From assembly GCF_018603435.1 (NCBI RefSeq), contig NZ_CP075682.1, positions 124,001-188,000 of the forward strand: a DNA stretch of 64,000 bases, in the 5' to 3' direction. This document shows, in pieces, positions 28,171 to 37,474 of this stretch. The stretch comes from Chryseobacterium sp. ZHDP1 (GTDB taxonomy: Bacteria; Bacteroidota; Bacteroidia; Flavobacteriales; Weeksellaceae). Within the stretch, counting starts at the first letter, position 1. The number at the start of each line of letters is the position of its first letter. Made by a program: the position numbers and the translations under genes. The notes below the pieces were generated by a model. That model did no database searches and was not told where the DNA came from. It saw nothing but the letters and a program-made list of their open reading frames with translations.

Positions 28171-28292
28171 TAGGTTTTGAACTGTTTTGTACGTGTTTCT
28201 GCTTGTAGTAATAAAGCATTAGCTAAGTATGGATGAATTTGAATAACTCTTTCTGCACATTTTATTGGAAAACTTCCATCATTTTCAAACAC
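28170..28292 (-). CDS. Very short open frame or 5'-truncated remnant
   Basis: About 40 codons from a GTG at 28290-28292, containing DGSFPIKCAERVIQIHPYLA and closing with KQFKT. A stop lies just upstream in frame, beside a short GC-rich hairpin (CGCCC ... GGGCG). The amino-acid composition looks like real coding sequence, and its stop overlaps the next ATG, but there is no proper start region. It may be what is left of a longer gene. Confidence 0.3.
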   Translation of the reverse strand: MFENDGSFPIKCAERVIQIHPYLANALLLQAETRTKQFKT

Positions 28293-28511
28293 GCCCCGTA
28301 AGGGCGCATCTCACAATCATATTTCTTTAGTATTTATATTTCCAGTATTTGAACGAAGAAAATGATTTGCTTAACGCAATAATTTATATGTATTTAAACT
28401 TGATATTTATCTATAATTTTCTTTTTTGTTATCTCACAAATTCAGAAATAAAATTCTTTCGATAAATAGATTTTTCTTAATAAGGAATAAAAATCCTCGC
28501 TATATTAGGAT
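28293..28511. other. Gene-free AT-rich gap
   Basis: A stretch between two minus-strand genes that contains only the short GC-rich hairpin at 28292-28306 (CGCCCCGTAAGGGCG) and AT-rich sequence. I see no gene or RNA here. Confidence 0.5.
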
Positions 28512-29147
28512 TTATTTTGATTCATTCAGTTTTTCTTGATATTCTCGAAAAATGATTTCAGATTCTTTATTGATTTCTTCATATTCATCCCGAAATTTTT
28601 TATATTGTTCTACCGAATTAAAAAAATTGGTATATAGATTTAATTCACCTAAAACAATGCTCCAGTAGTAGTTATAAATTCTACTTAATTGGCCATCAAG
28701 TTTATTTACTAAAAAATAATAATATAATCTCCAGCGAAACCAATCCTCATATGTTTCGAAATTTAACCAGTTGTTGAAATGAAAGGTTATAAAATGGTTT
28801 AGATTATCTATTCTAAATTCATATTGAATTTGAGTATTTTTATTATCAAATGCCTTCTGCCTTAAGTCTTCGATTGTATTAGCATATATATTTATACCGA
28901 AGTTATTTTTGAAAAATACTCGATGATAGTATTCGTTATTTTGTAAATATTCATACTTGTCGCCTAAAGTGTCTTCTAGTTGCGCAATTTGATGGATTTC
29001 TAAAGAGCTATGTTCAATACTACCTGTTCTTAGCCAGTTTTTAAAATTAAAATCTTTAATAAAATCTTTTGCTAAATGATTTGTAAACTCAATTCCTCTA
29101 TCCATAGCACTCCACCAAATCTGCGGAGAAAAATCCGTTCTCTTCAT
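28512..29147 (-). CDS. Hypothetical protein, aromatic-rich
   Basis: A 211-residue soluble protein rich in Trp, Tyr and Phe and in charged residues, for example WLNFETYEDWFRWRLYYYFL near residues 128-147. No signal peptide, no motif I can place. It starts with ATG and is 16 bases downstream of another unknown minus-strand gene, so they are probably one transcript. Base composition is as AT rich as the rest of this part of the island. Function unknown. Confidence 0.55.
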   Translation of the reverse strand: MKRTDFSPQIWWSAMDRGIEFTNHLAKDFIKDFNFKNWLRTGSIEHSSLEIHQIAQLEDTLGDKYEYLQNNEYYHRVFFKNNFGINIYANTIEDLRQKAFDNKNTQIQYEFRIDNLNHFITFHFNNWLNFETYEDWFRWRLYYYFLVNKLDGQLSRIYNYYWSIVLGELNLYTNFFNSVEQYKKFRDEYEEINKESEIIFREYQEKLNESK

Positions 29148-29163
29148 CTTTTATGTATTAGTT

Positions 29164-29550
29164 TTATATCTGCTTATAAATTAAATAACCTTTCCCTTTT
29201 AAAAATTCAATGCAATTTTCCTCAGTTAAGAGTTCCAACTTAGATATATCTTCACTATTTAACTTTTCTGAACGCTGATATTTTAGATCAAAGTCTGGAA
29301 ATCTTCTTTTAATTTCATCGAACAAAAATTTTCTTTGTTCAGGATTTGCCTTTCTGTAGTATTTTAGATCTTGTGCATAGTGATTCTCTGAACCATTCTT
29401 ATATAATTTAGACTCTTCTTTAAACGTTATTCTAAAAAAATAATTGACTTGAGACTTTTTAATGTTTGAATCATTATTGTGAACCACGCCCTCAATCAGG
29501 TAGATACATTTTCGATATTTTAGAACATCAAATTTTTCAAAATTTTCCAT
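29164..29550 (-). CDS. Hypothetical protein
   Basis: A 128-residue soluble protein with many Lys and Glu, no signal peptide and no recognised motif. It has an N-terminal strand-rich part (KCIYLIEGVVHNNDS, VNYFFRITFKE) and a helical C-terminal half. It lies directly upstream of the 211-residue unknown gene, 16 bases apart, and is likely part of the same transcript. Function unknown. Confidence 0.5.
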   Translation of the reverse strand: MENFEKFDVLKYRKCIYLIEGVVHNNDSNIKKSQVNYFFRITFKEESKLYKNGSENHYAQDLKYYRKANPEQRKFLFDEIKRRFPDFDLKYQRSEKLNSEDISKLELLTEENCIEFLKGKGYLIYKQI

Positions 29551-29672
29551 AATTTAGTCTTTATACAGATTTAATGATTGACCTTTTACTTCTTAGGTTA
29601 ACCTCCGTAATTTAGAAATTACGCTTAATTTAGTTACTAAAATTATTCTCAAATATGTCTTTTTACTTATAT

Positions 29673-30074
29673 TTAAATTTCATCTGAATCTCTTTCATAA
29701 ATTTTATCACCAATTATATCTGCAGAACAGTTTTCTTTTTTTATTTTAATAGTAACTGTCATAGATTGGTCTTCATCAGTGGTATCAAGGTCTTTACATC
29801 CATTGTAATATTGAACATCGTAAATAAGGTCACATTTAACCTCTATTTCTAACTGATTATCTGCTATAAGAACATAATCCTCACTGACATTAACATAATT
29901 GACTGTTCCACGATCGGAAGAAGAATAATATTGGTTTATAAAGGATACCATTTCATTTTGAAAATCTTTTTCCAAAAACTTTTTTAGATTCTTAAAGTCT
30001 AAACCGTTAGAAGAAAATATATTTGAGCAGTTTAGCCTTGAAAATTTTATTGGGAGAATATTTGAATAATACAT
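29673..30074 (-). CDS. Hypothetical protein
   Basis: A 133-residue soluble, acidic protein. The second half alternates strands (YVLIADNQLEIEVKCDLIYDVQYYNG, MTVTIKIKKEN) and the C-terminus is charged. No family recognised. It is separated by about 120 bases from the next minus-strand gene and by about 190 bases from the XRE-type regulator upstream. Function unknown. Confidence 0.5.
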   Translation of the reverse strand: MYYSNILPIKFSRLNCSNIFSSNGLDFKNLKKFLEKDFQNEMVSFINQYYSSSDRGTVNYVNVSEDYVLIADNQLEIEVKCDLIYDVQYYNGCKDLDTTDEDQSMTVTIKIKKENCSADIIGDKIYERDSDEI

Positions 30075-30183
30075 TTTTTGAGTTATTAGGAATTTGCTTC
30101 AAAGTTACGTAATGTTTTTATCGCTTCATCACGGTCTTTCTATAATACACAAAACAGGAGTCTGTTTAAAAATATGAAAAAAA

Positions 30184-30204
30184 CATTACACCTTGGATGT
30201 AATG
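30184..30204 (-). terminator. Terminator after the XRE-type gene
   Basis: Read on the minus strand, a 7-bp stem CATTACA / TGTAATG with loop TCCAAGG is followed by a run of T (the A run at 30176-30183 on the plus strand). It lies about 60 bases after the regulator stop. Confidence 0.55.
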
Positions 30205-30209
30205 CTTGC

Positions 30210-30242
30210 GAAGCTATCGCTTAGAATCTCACACAGAAAACT
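30210..30242. repeat. Left copy of a 33-bp imperfect direct repeat
   Basis: Contains GCTATCGCTTAGAATCTC and CAGAAAACT. A second copy with a few changes and one inserted base is at 30835-30868. The two copies flank the XRE-type gene. Confidence 0.7.
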
Positions 30243-30266
30243 AATTTCCACGAAATTATAAAATCT

Positions 30267-30701
30267 TTATTTTTTACCACCAGTATTTCTTCTATTAATG
30301 AAAAATTTAACCTCTTCATCAGTCAAAACTCTTTTTTCGAGAATTGCATAGTTCTTTATAACATTACCATTCTCGTCAAAGTCGACTGTATCATTTCTTT
30401 TTCTATTAACACGAAGTTTTAAATATAATAAGTCATTTTTTAAAATCTTATCGGGTAATAAATCGTTGTATGATTCTTGTTTCAAAGCCACAGCAGCAAG
30501 GTGAATTTTTCTTATATTATAACGTGAATTTGAATTAAAATTTTCAACTTTACCTACATAGCCATCAGCAAAACCCATTCTCTGTGATAACTCTACCTGC
30601 GAGATATAAGGTTTTGCTCTTCCTCTAAGTTCTCTAATTTTATCAATTAGAAATAAATCTAATTCAGCGATGATAACTTCTACAATTCTTCCTTCTTCCA
30701 T
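30267..30701 (-). CDS. XRE-type helix-turn-helix protein
   Basis: A 144-residue protein. Residues about 18-70 form an XRE/Cro-like helix-turn-helix: RELRGRAKPYISQVELSQRM, then FADGYVGKVENFNSNSRYNI, with VELS as helix 2 and YVGKVEN as the recognition helix. The rest is charged and ends in NRRNTGGKK. It should bind DNA as a regulator, perhaps of the nearby unknown genes. It is flanked by a 33-bp direct repeat (30210-30242 and 30835-30868). Start is ATG. Confidence 0.75.
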   Translation of the reverse strand: MEEGRIVEVIIAELDLFLIDKIRELRGRAKPYISQVELSQRMGFADGYVGKVENFNSNSRYNIRKIHLAAVALKQESYNDLLPDKILKNDLLYLKLRVNRKRNDTVDFDENGNVIKNYAILEKRVLTDEEVKFFINRRNTGGKK

Positions 30702-30834
30702 TTTTTAGAATTTATAGCAATTACCAGATTATTTACAATATACACACATCCATATTTGGATATATTAAAGATTATTTATATATTTGCTCTCGTACGTTAG
30801 AAAACGTAATTTTGCGATACTTCAAAAAATACTA

Positions 30835-30868
30835 GAAGCTATTCGCTTAGAATCTTGTATCAGAAAAC
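30835..30868. repeat. Right copy of the 33-bp imperfect direct repeat
   Basis: Contains GCTATTCGCTTAGAATCTTG and CAGAAAACT, matching 30210-30242. It runs into the large hairpin that begins at 30857. Confidence 0.7.
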
Positions 30869-30969
30869 TGGCACTTTTCATTTTACCACAAGACAATAAG
30901 CAGATCGCTCACGTCCTTAGGCGTGGGCTCTCTTATTCGTGGTAAAGGGTATGCCAGTACCTCTGATAC
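30857..30969. ncRNA. Candidate structured RNA or DNA hairpin, strand not certain
   Basis: Five nested stems can be traced: GTATCAG/CTGATAC (30857-30863 with 30963-30969), CTGGCA/TGCCAG (30868-30873 with 30952-30957), TTTACCAC/GTGGTAAA (30882-30889 with 30939-30946), AATAAG/CTTATT (30895-30900 with 30932-30937), and GCTCACG/CGTGGGC (30907-30913 with 30922-30928, one G-U pair). This is far beyond chance for a gene-free stretch. It lies in a 630-base gap before the TlpA-SusCD genes. It could be a leader, a small RNA, or an imperfect palindrome of a mobile element. Confidence 0.5.
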
Positions 30970-31332
30970 GGTAAGTAGAGTTCCACGCCGTTTTTATTTC
31001 CAATGCTGTCTGCTATCTCTACATTTCTCTAAGCCGCTTTTACTATTAAGTATAGATTAGGCACGATACAATGGCAGCGCATCCATTGGGGCTTTAAGCT
31101 CACACCAGAGGTAAATTTTCATTCATATTAAATTGTGACCTGTATGGGCAGGGAGTTTTCTGCACTGGTAAAGCTTCCTCCATACGGTCTTAAAAACCAT
31201 AGTACAGCACGAAACAGACAGTAAAAATTAACAACCACAAAGACCAATAAAAAAGCCCTTTCCATACAGTTTGCAGACCACAGGAAAGAGCATAATCAGT
31301 GATTAATAATTATTAAAAACCTATTCAAAAGT
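30970..31332. other. Long gene-free leader before the TlpA-SusC-SusD genes
   Basis: About 360 bases without a convincing open frame, clearly richer in G and C than the flanking unknown genes. It may hold the promoter and untranslated leader of the genes starting at 31333. I cannot place a promoter with confidence. Confidence 0.4.
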
Positions 31333-32631
31333 ATGAAAAATATCTTTTGCAGGGGAATCCTGTCCCTTGTTTTTACCCTTGTGGCAGCTAACATATCCTT
31401 TGCCCAGAACAAGTCTGTTAAAGTTGGAGAATCTCTTCCTGAAAGCTTCTGGACAACTTCTTTTCACGTGGTCAACCATCAACAAAAAACTTTAAATCTT
31501 TCTGACGATAAGAATAAACTCATTCTCATTGACTTCTGGAACACCTGGTGCAGTGCCTGCCTGAAAGCATTTCCCAAAATGGAACAGCTTAAGGAGCAGT
31601 TCGGAGATAAAGTAAAAATTCTGGCCGTAAGCAATCAGGATCGTCAGATTCTTGAAAAGTTCTTTGCTTCTAAAAACGGACAGCGTTTCAACAATGTTGT
31701 CTCCGTAGCAGGAGACCAGCTCTTTCATCACTTGTTTCCGCATCAGGGCGTTCCCTATGTTGTATGGATCAAAGATGGAAAGCTACTCATCACAACAGAC
31801 GGTTCCCAGGTCAATGAAAATACCATCAGTAAGGTCTTAGGCGGAGAAAGTTCCGGTCTTCAGACCGTCATCCAGATGAGCAGGGAAAGACCCCTGATGC
31901 TTTCCGAGGATTTTGACCGTGAAAAGGGCTTGTCAATGATCAATTATTCCCTTTTCGCGAAAGGAAGAATACGGGGAATGGGCTTTGGCTCAGGTTTTCG
32001 AAGATCGGGTAAACAGATATACGGAAGACAGTTTACCAATCTTTCCCTGCTTGAGATCTTTTCCACGCTTGCCGATGAGATATTTCAGATGCGTAAAGAA
32101 TCTTTTAGTGAGAAGCGAAGAATCGTAGAAGTTCAAAACCCTACCGTATTGGACTATATCAAAAAAGGTGACGAATCCGTAGAAGACGGCAATCTCTACA
32201 GCTATGAGTACATTGTTCCTCTATCCAAAGCAGATTCCCTCTATCCGTTAATGCTGAAAAATATCAGCGAGTATGCAGATTATAGCGCTACGATCGAAAA
32301 AAGGAAGGTTAGATGTCTGGTACTAAAGAGGACATCATCCATCGATAAGCTAACGACCAAAGGAGGCCCAACGCGTTTTTCATTCTCAATGACAGAGACG
32401 ACCTTAAAAAATGCTTCACTCTATAAATTGGTCAATAACCTAAATGCCATTCCCGCAGTTTCCTTGCCCATAGTTGATGATACAGGAGTCACGGGCAATA
32501 TAGACCTGACAATGGGAGCGATCTCGGATGTACCTTCTATCCAAAGGGCACTTTCAAAATATGACCTGGACCTTCAGGAAGAAGAGCTTGAAATTGATAT
32601 GCTCATCATAAGGGATAAATTGAAAAATTAG
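31333..32631 (+). CDS. TlpA-like thioredoxin-fold protein, secreted
   Basis: A 432-residue exported protein. The signal peptide covers residues 1-25 and ends ISFAQ. A thioredoxin-like domain follows with the redox motif WCSAC (near residues 73-77) inside LILIDFWNTWCSACLKAFPK, and a VPYVVWIKDG segment with the cis-Pro position. The C-terminal 250 residues form an extra domain that I do not recognise. It should act on disulfides in the periplasm. It is followed after 92 bases by a SusC-type gene and so appears to be the first gene of a TlpA-SusC-SusD set. Confidence 0.85.
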   Translation: MKNIFCRGILSLVFTLVAANISFAQNKSVKVGESLPESFWTTSFHVVNHQQKTLNLSDDKNKLILIDFWNTWCSACLKAFPKMEQLKEQFGDKVKILAVSNQDRQILEKFFASKNGQRFNNVVSVAGDQLFHHLFPHQGVPYVVWIKDGKLLITTDGSQVNENTISKVLGGESSGLQTVIQMSRERPLMLSEDFDREKGLSMINYSLFAKGRIRGMGFGSGFRRSGKQIYGRQFTNLSLLEIFSTLADEIFQMRKESFSEKRRIVEVQNPTVLDYIKKGDESVEDGNLYSYEYIVPLSKADSLYPLMLKNISEYADYSATIEKRKVRCLVLKRTSSIDKLTTKGGPTRFSFSMTETTLKNASLYKLVNNLNAIPAVSLPIVDDTGVTGNIDLTMGAISDVPSIQRALSKYDLDLQEEELEIDMLIIRDKLKN

Positions 32632-32723
32632 CTCCGATATATTGAGGAGAATAGTATTAAATAAAAGTATTCTCCTATCTCATTTCAAAAACTAAACAAT
32701 TATTCAAACTGTAATTTTTAACT

Positions 32724-35700
32724 ATGAAGAAACTATACATCCCGCTATTGCTATGCTGTACGTTGTCACTCACGGCACAGCATACTGTTTCAGGTTATGT
32801 GATCACTGAAGAGAATTCGCTTCCACTTTCGGGAGCAACGATCAATATTACGAACTCAAAAACCGTTGTGATCACCGATAAGAACGGCTTTTTCAAACTT
32901 CCTGCAAATGGGGAAAAGGTCACCCTGAATATTTCGCACAGCGGCTACAGATCAGCATCGCTTGATGTTACATTACCGCTTGATAAACCCCTGAGAATTG
33001 TTATTTCGCACAAAGTGAATGACATTCAGGAAGTGAATATCTCCACCGGTTACCAGAAGATCCCGAAAGAAAGAGCTACCGGCTCCTTTACATTTACCGG
33101 TAATAAACTGCTCAACCAACAGGTCAGTACCAATATACTCGACAGGCTTGCCAGTGTTGCGGGAGGTGTTTTCCTGGAACGGGGACGTTCCGGAAGTCCC
33201 CAGCTGATGGTCAGAGGACTTAGTACCATTAACGGCCCCAAATCCCCCTTGATCGTGGTCGATAATTTTCCCTATGAAGGTGACATCAGTAACATCAATC
33301 CCAATATGGTGGAAAGCATTACGGTACTGAAGGATGCCTCAGCAGCCAGTATATGGGGTGCAAGAGCCGCCAATGGGGTCATTGTCATTACTACAAAAAC
33401 CGGGAAATTCAATCAGCCTGTCAAAGTGGAATTCAATTTCAATACAAGCTATAGCCCCAAGCCGGATTTTGGCTATCTGAAAACAATGTCATCTTCCGAT
33501 TTTATAGAGGTTGAAAAAGGATTATTTCAAAAAGGTTTCTATAACAGTGATATCAACTCTTCCTCTCATCCTGTTCTGTCACCAGTGGTCGATCTGTTGA
33601 ATAAAGCAAAAAACGGATTGATCTCTTCCGATGAAGCTGATCGTCAGATTCAGCAACTAAAGGGCATTGACGCTAAAGAACAATTCCGCCGCTATATGTA
33701 CACGCCTTCGGAAAAAAGACAATACTACGTAGGCATCACAGGTGGAGCTCCTGCATTTTTATGGAGCACTGCACTGGGGTATGATGATAACACCGGAAAT
33801 CTCGGGGAAGACTATAACAGGATGAACCTGCGTTTCCAGAATGTATGGAAACCAGTAAATAAATTATCGCTCACCAGCAGCCTATATTACACGGAAACTA
33901 CTACGAAAAGCGGGCGTACTGCTTACGGCGGGATTATTATGGGAAGAAACTCATTCGTTCCCTATATGAAGCTGGCAGATGAGAACAGCCGTCCTCTTGC
34001 CGTGAACAAAGATTATAACCAAAACTACAAGGACAGCTTTGAAAAGGGCAAGCTGAATGACTGGAATTATTATCCTCTGACGGACTGGCAGAATGATGGG
34101 ATAAAAACCAAAGCCTCGGAAGTGATGGTCAACGCCGGCATCAATTATAAAATATGGAAAGGGCTGGAAGCAGATGTAAAATACCAGCATCAACGTTTGA
34201 ATGACAATTCTGATAACCTGCATAATGCCCGGAGTTACTACGCGAGGAACTACGTCAATAGTTTTGCCCAGATCAATAACGGCAATGTAACGTTCATTGT
34301 TCCCAAAGGTGGTATTTTAGACCAATCCGCTTCTCTGACCACCATCAACAACATCAGAGGACAGGTCAGTTACACAGGGCAATGGAACAGGCATAACATC
34401 TCCGCCATAGCAGGAGGTGAAAGCCGTGATGCCGTCAGGACCTACCATTACAACCGCTATTATGGATATGACCAGGACCGGATGACCTCCGGCGCTGTAG
34501 ATTACGCCCATCAATACCCGCTGCTTCCCACAGGCAGCACTGATTTCATACAGCGAAACCAGTCTCTGGGAAAACGCACCACCCGTTTTGTTTCCCTTTA
34601 TGCCAATGCAGCCTATACTTACGATAACAGATATACGATTTCCGCAAGTTTGCGAAGGGATGCCAGCAACCTGTTCGGGCTTAAAACGAATGACCAGTGG
34701 AATCCTTTCTGGTCGGTCGGTACTTTATGGGATATTTCCAAAGAAAATTTCTATAGGATAGCCTGGCTTCCGACCCTAAAGCTAAGAGGTTCTTTCGGCT
34801 ATAATGGGAATATTGATCCTGCAATGGTGGCAGTAAGTACAATTGCCTACGACCTGGACAACTCAGTTTACACCGGAACGCCAATGGCCCGTATCGACAA
34901 TTATTACAATCCAAATCTTCGATGGGAAACCTCAAGTATGGTTAACATAGGACTCGATTTTTCTTCCCGGAACAACAGGATCAGCGGCTCCGTGGAATAT
35001 TTTACCAAGAAAGGAACCAATCTCTTTGGCCCTGCGCAGATGGACTATACCACAGGTATTGATTATATGCGCTCCAATGTGGCAGAGATCAAAGGAAAAG
35101 GGATGGATATAGTACTCAAAACGCTCAATATTGATAAGGTCATTCAATGGAACACTATTCTCAACTTCAGCATTTACCACGATAAGATCTCAAAATATTA
35201 TCTGCTGAACCCAATGGCCAATCAATTTATAGGTAATGGGTCTTCTGTACCGATTTCAGGAATTGAAGGAAGACCGGTGTATTCGATATTCGCTTACCAA
35301 TGGGCAGGACTGGACCCCAAAACGGGAGATCCCAGAGGTTATCTTAATGGCGAAGTGAGCAACGACTATGCAGCTCTTACCGGTGCAGGAAAATCGGTTA
35401 ATGACCTGGTGTTTTTTGGTTCAGCGTTACCTACGGCATACGGCTCGTTTATCAACTCGGTGGGCTATCAGAATTTTAGTCTCGATATCGGTATTGTATT
35501 TAAATTGGGATACTACTTCAGAAGAAGTTCCATTAACTATACCAACTTATACAGGAGCTGGACGGGACATAGCGATTTTGAAAACCGCTGGCAGAAAGAG
35601 GGTGATGAAGCATTCACGGATGTTCCGTCCAATACATTGCAAAGCAACGCCAACAGGGATGCTTTTTACAGTGGTTCGAGCGTGCTGGTAGAAAAGGCAG

Positions 35701-35918
35701 ACCACATCCGTTTGCAATACATCAATCTCAACTATCGTTTCAGTGAAAATTTTTTACGATCGACAATGTTCAAAGATCTCAGTTTATTTGTAAACCTTAG
35801 TGATCTTGGTTTTTTGTGGAAAGCCAATAAAAGTGGAATCGATCCGGATTTTAACCTGGGTGGCAACGGATTGAAACCACCTTCTGTCTATACCATCGGA
35901 TTACGTGCAAACTTCTAA
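32724..35918 (+). CDS. SusC/RagA-type TonB-dependent outer-membrane transporter
   Basis: A 1064-residue outer-membrane receptor. It has a signal peptide (1-18), a carboxypeptidase-D-like regulatory domain (about 20-95, HTVSGYVITEENSLPLSGAT), and a TonB-box/plug region with GYQKIPKERATGS, the LDRLASVAGGVF stretch and the conserved VESITVLKDASAASIWGARA block. The rest is a long beta-barrel that ends in aromatic F (GLRANF). With the following SusD lipoprotein it forms a substrate pump across the outer membrane, driven by TonB. The substrate is unknown; the TlpA partner and small cysteine protein nearby hint at a peptide. Confidence 0.95.
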   Translation: MKKLYIPLLLCCTLSLTAQHTVSGYVITEENSLPLSGATINITNSKTVVITDKNGFFKLPANGEKVTLNISHSGYRSASLDVTLPLDKPLRIVISHKVNDIQEVNISTGYQKIPKERATGSFTFTGNKLLNQQVSTNILDRLASVAGGVFLERGRSGSPQLMVRGLSTINGPKSPLIVVDNFPYEGDISNINPNMVESITVLKDASAASIWGARAANGVIVITTKTGKFNQPVKVEFNFNTSYSPKPDFGYLKTMSSSDFIEVEKGLFQKGFYNSDINSSSHPVLSPVVDLLNKAKNGLISSDEADRQIQQLKGIDAKEQFRRYMYTPSEKRQYYVGITGGAPAFLWSTALGYDDNTGNLGEDYNRMNLRFQNVWKPVNKLSLTSSLYYTETTTKSGRTAYGGIIMGRNSFVPYMKLADENSRPLAVNKDYNQNYKDSFEKGKLNDWNYYPLTDWQNDGIKTKASEVMVNAGINYKIWKGLEADVKYQHQRLNDNSDNLHNARSYYARNYVNSFAQINNGNVTFIVPKGGILDQSASLTTINNIRGQVSYTGQWNRHNISAIAGGESRDAVRTYHYNRYYGYDQDRMTSGAVDYAHQYPLLPTGSTDFIQRNQSLGKRTTRFVSLYANAAYTYDNRYTISASLRRDASNLFGLKTNDQWNPFWSVGTLWDISKENFYRIAWLPTLKLRGSFGYNGNIDPAMVAVSTIAYDLDNSVYTGTPMARIDNYYNPNLRWETSSMVNIGLDFSSRNNRISGSVEYFTKKGTNLFGPAQMDYTTGIDYMRSNVAEIKGKGMDIVLKTLNIDKVIQWNTILNFSIYHDKISKYYLLNPMANQFIGNGSSVPISGIEGRPVYSIFAYQWAGLDPKTGDPRGYLNGEVSNDYAALTGAGKSVNDLVFFGSALPTAYGSFINSVGYQNFSLDIGIVFKLGYYFRRSSINYTNLYRSWTGHSDFENRWQKEGDEAFTDVPSNTLQSNANRDAFYSGSSVLVEKADHIRLQYINLNYRFSENFLRSTMFKDLSLFVNLSDLGFLWKANKSGIDPDFNLGGNGLKPPSVYTIGLRANF

Positions 35919-36035
35919 ACTTCTGATTTAACATTACTTATTATATTATGAAATCGCCATTAAAAAGCTTGCTAACCAACACCAATGAAGATGGGCGATA
36001 ACATATGACCTTTGAAAAACAATAAATATCTACAT

Positions 36036-37391
36036 ATGAAAAAGTCATTTAAAATAACATTAGGATTATTATCTGTAGTGATGATACTGACAGGCTGTAA
36101 CCGCTTTCTGGATGAAAAGTCTGATTCGACACTCGCCGTGCCTGTGAGCCTTGAAGATAATCAGGCATTGATGGATCGCCTTTCTGATGTGATGATCAAT
36201 TTTGCATCTAGCGGACTGGCTTCCTGTGATGAACTCTATTTGTCGGATGCCGATTTTGATGCTATGGAATATCAGGAGGATAAAAGATTGTACACCTGGC
36301 AGAAAGATCATGTATCCGCCAGTCAGGGTGCAGGGAATGATTGGTATTATACGTACAAAGCTATTTATATTTCTAATGTTGTCCTCAATAATCTGGACAG
36401 CTACGCCATTCTGGGAGCCGAAAACGTAAGAGGACAGGCATTGGCAATGAGAGCGATACGCTACCTGGATGCGGCGCAGATCTGGTGTCCTGCCTATAGC
36501 AGTGATAAGGCTTCAACAGATCTGGGACTACCGCTTCGTTTGGATCCGGATATGAATATTACCTCCCAGCGATCTACTGTAAAACAGACATATGATCAGA
36601 TCCTGAAAGATCTTCAGCAAGCGGTGGATCTTTTGCCGGTCAAACAAGTCGCTGCCAGCAGGCCATCCAAGGTCACGGCATTAGGATACCTGGCAAGGAC
36701 TTATCTCTTTATGGGCGATTATCAGAAATCCCTGCCCTATGCGTTACAGGCATTGAGCTACCAAAACACACTGGTGGATTTCAATACACTGAACGTAACA
36801 GAATCATACCCCATAAAGGATATGAATCCTGAAGTTTTGCTGCGGACAACTATGAGGATCTCAGCACCCGTACGTTTTGCAGCAGCTAAAGTGACCGATA
36901 CGCTGTATCAGAGTTATAACGCTAATGATCTCAGGAAATCGGCCTATTTCAGAATCAATGCTAACGGCGATATTTCCTTTAAGGGCAATTATACCGGAGG
37001 ATCCTCAGGGAAAATAACCAGTGTTGCAGTGGACGAATTGTATTTGATAGCAGCAGAATCCTATGCTCAAACGAACGACATCACCAATGCTATGATGATG
37101 CTAAACAATCTGCTTATTAAGAGATGGAAAACCGGAACCTATATTCCTTTTACAGCCGGCTCAAAGCAGGAAGCCTTAGCAATTATCAAAAAAGAAAGAT
37201 GCAAGGAACTCTTGTTCAGGGGAATTCGCTGGGCAGATCTTAAACGGTATAACCGGGATGGAGCGAATATCACACTCACCAGAACGATTCACGGCCAAAC
37301 TTACACGCTGCCTCCGAATGACCTTCGGTACGCAATAGCCATACCGGAAGATATTATCAGCCTTAGCGGAATGCCGCAGAATCCGAGATAA
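36036..37391 (+). CDS. SusD/RagB-type surface lipoprotein
   Basis: About 451 residues from ATG at 36036; a TTG eight codons up is possible but would place extra residues before the signal peptide. The lipobox is ILTGC, followed by NRFLDEKSDSTLAVP, the usual mature start of SusD proteins. The SusD helical core is visible in AMRAIRYLDAAQIWCPAY and in the C-terminal ERCKELLFRGIRWADLKRYN motif. It lids the SusC barrel and binds substrate at the cell surface. It begins 117 bases after the SusC stop. Confidence 0.92.
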   Translation: MKKSFKITLGLLSVVMILTGCNRFLDEKSDSTLAVPVSLEDNQALMDRLSDVMINFASSGLASCDELYLSDADFDAMEYQEDKRLYTWQKDHVSASQGAGNDWYYTYKAIYISNVVLNNLDSYAILGAENVRGQALAMRAIRYLDAAQIWCPAYSSDKASTDLGLPLRLDPDMNITSQRSTVKQTYDQILKDLQQAVDLLPVKQVAASRPSKVTALGYLARTYLFMGDYQKSLPYALQALSYQNTLVDFNTLNVTESYPIKDMNPEVLLRTTMRISAPVRFAAAKVTDTLYQSYNANDLRKSAYFRINANGDISFKGNYTGGSSGKITSVAVDELYLIAAESYAQTNDITNAMMMLNNLLIKRWKTGTYIPFTAGSKQEALAIIKKERCKELLFRGIRWADLKRYNRDGANITLTRTIHGQTYTLPPNDLRYAIAIPEDIISLSGMPQNPR

Positions 37392-37422
37392 ATTCTAAAG
37401 CAGTAGAATAAAAACTATGAAA

Positions 37423-37450
37423 GAAGGCTGGCAAATGCCAGCCTTCGATT
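37423..37450. terminator. Bidirectional terminator between convergent genes
   Basis: An 11-bp perfect stem, GAAGGCTGGCA at 37423-37433 with TGCCAGCCTTC at 37436-37446, and an AA loop. It separates the SusD gene from the convergent DUF6520 gene. Confidence 0.75.
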
Positions 37451-37474
37451 TTCATCATTTATTGCCAAAAGTAA

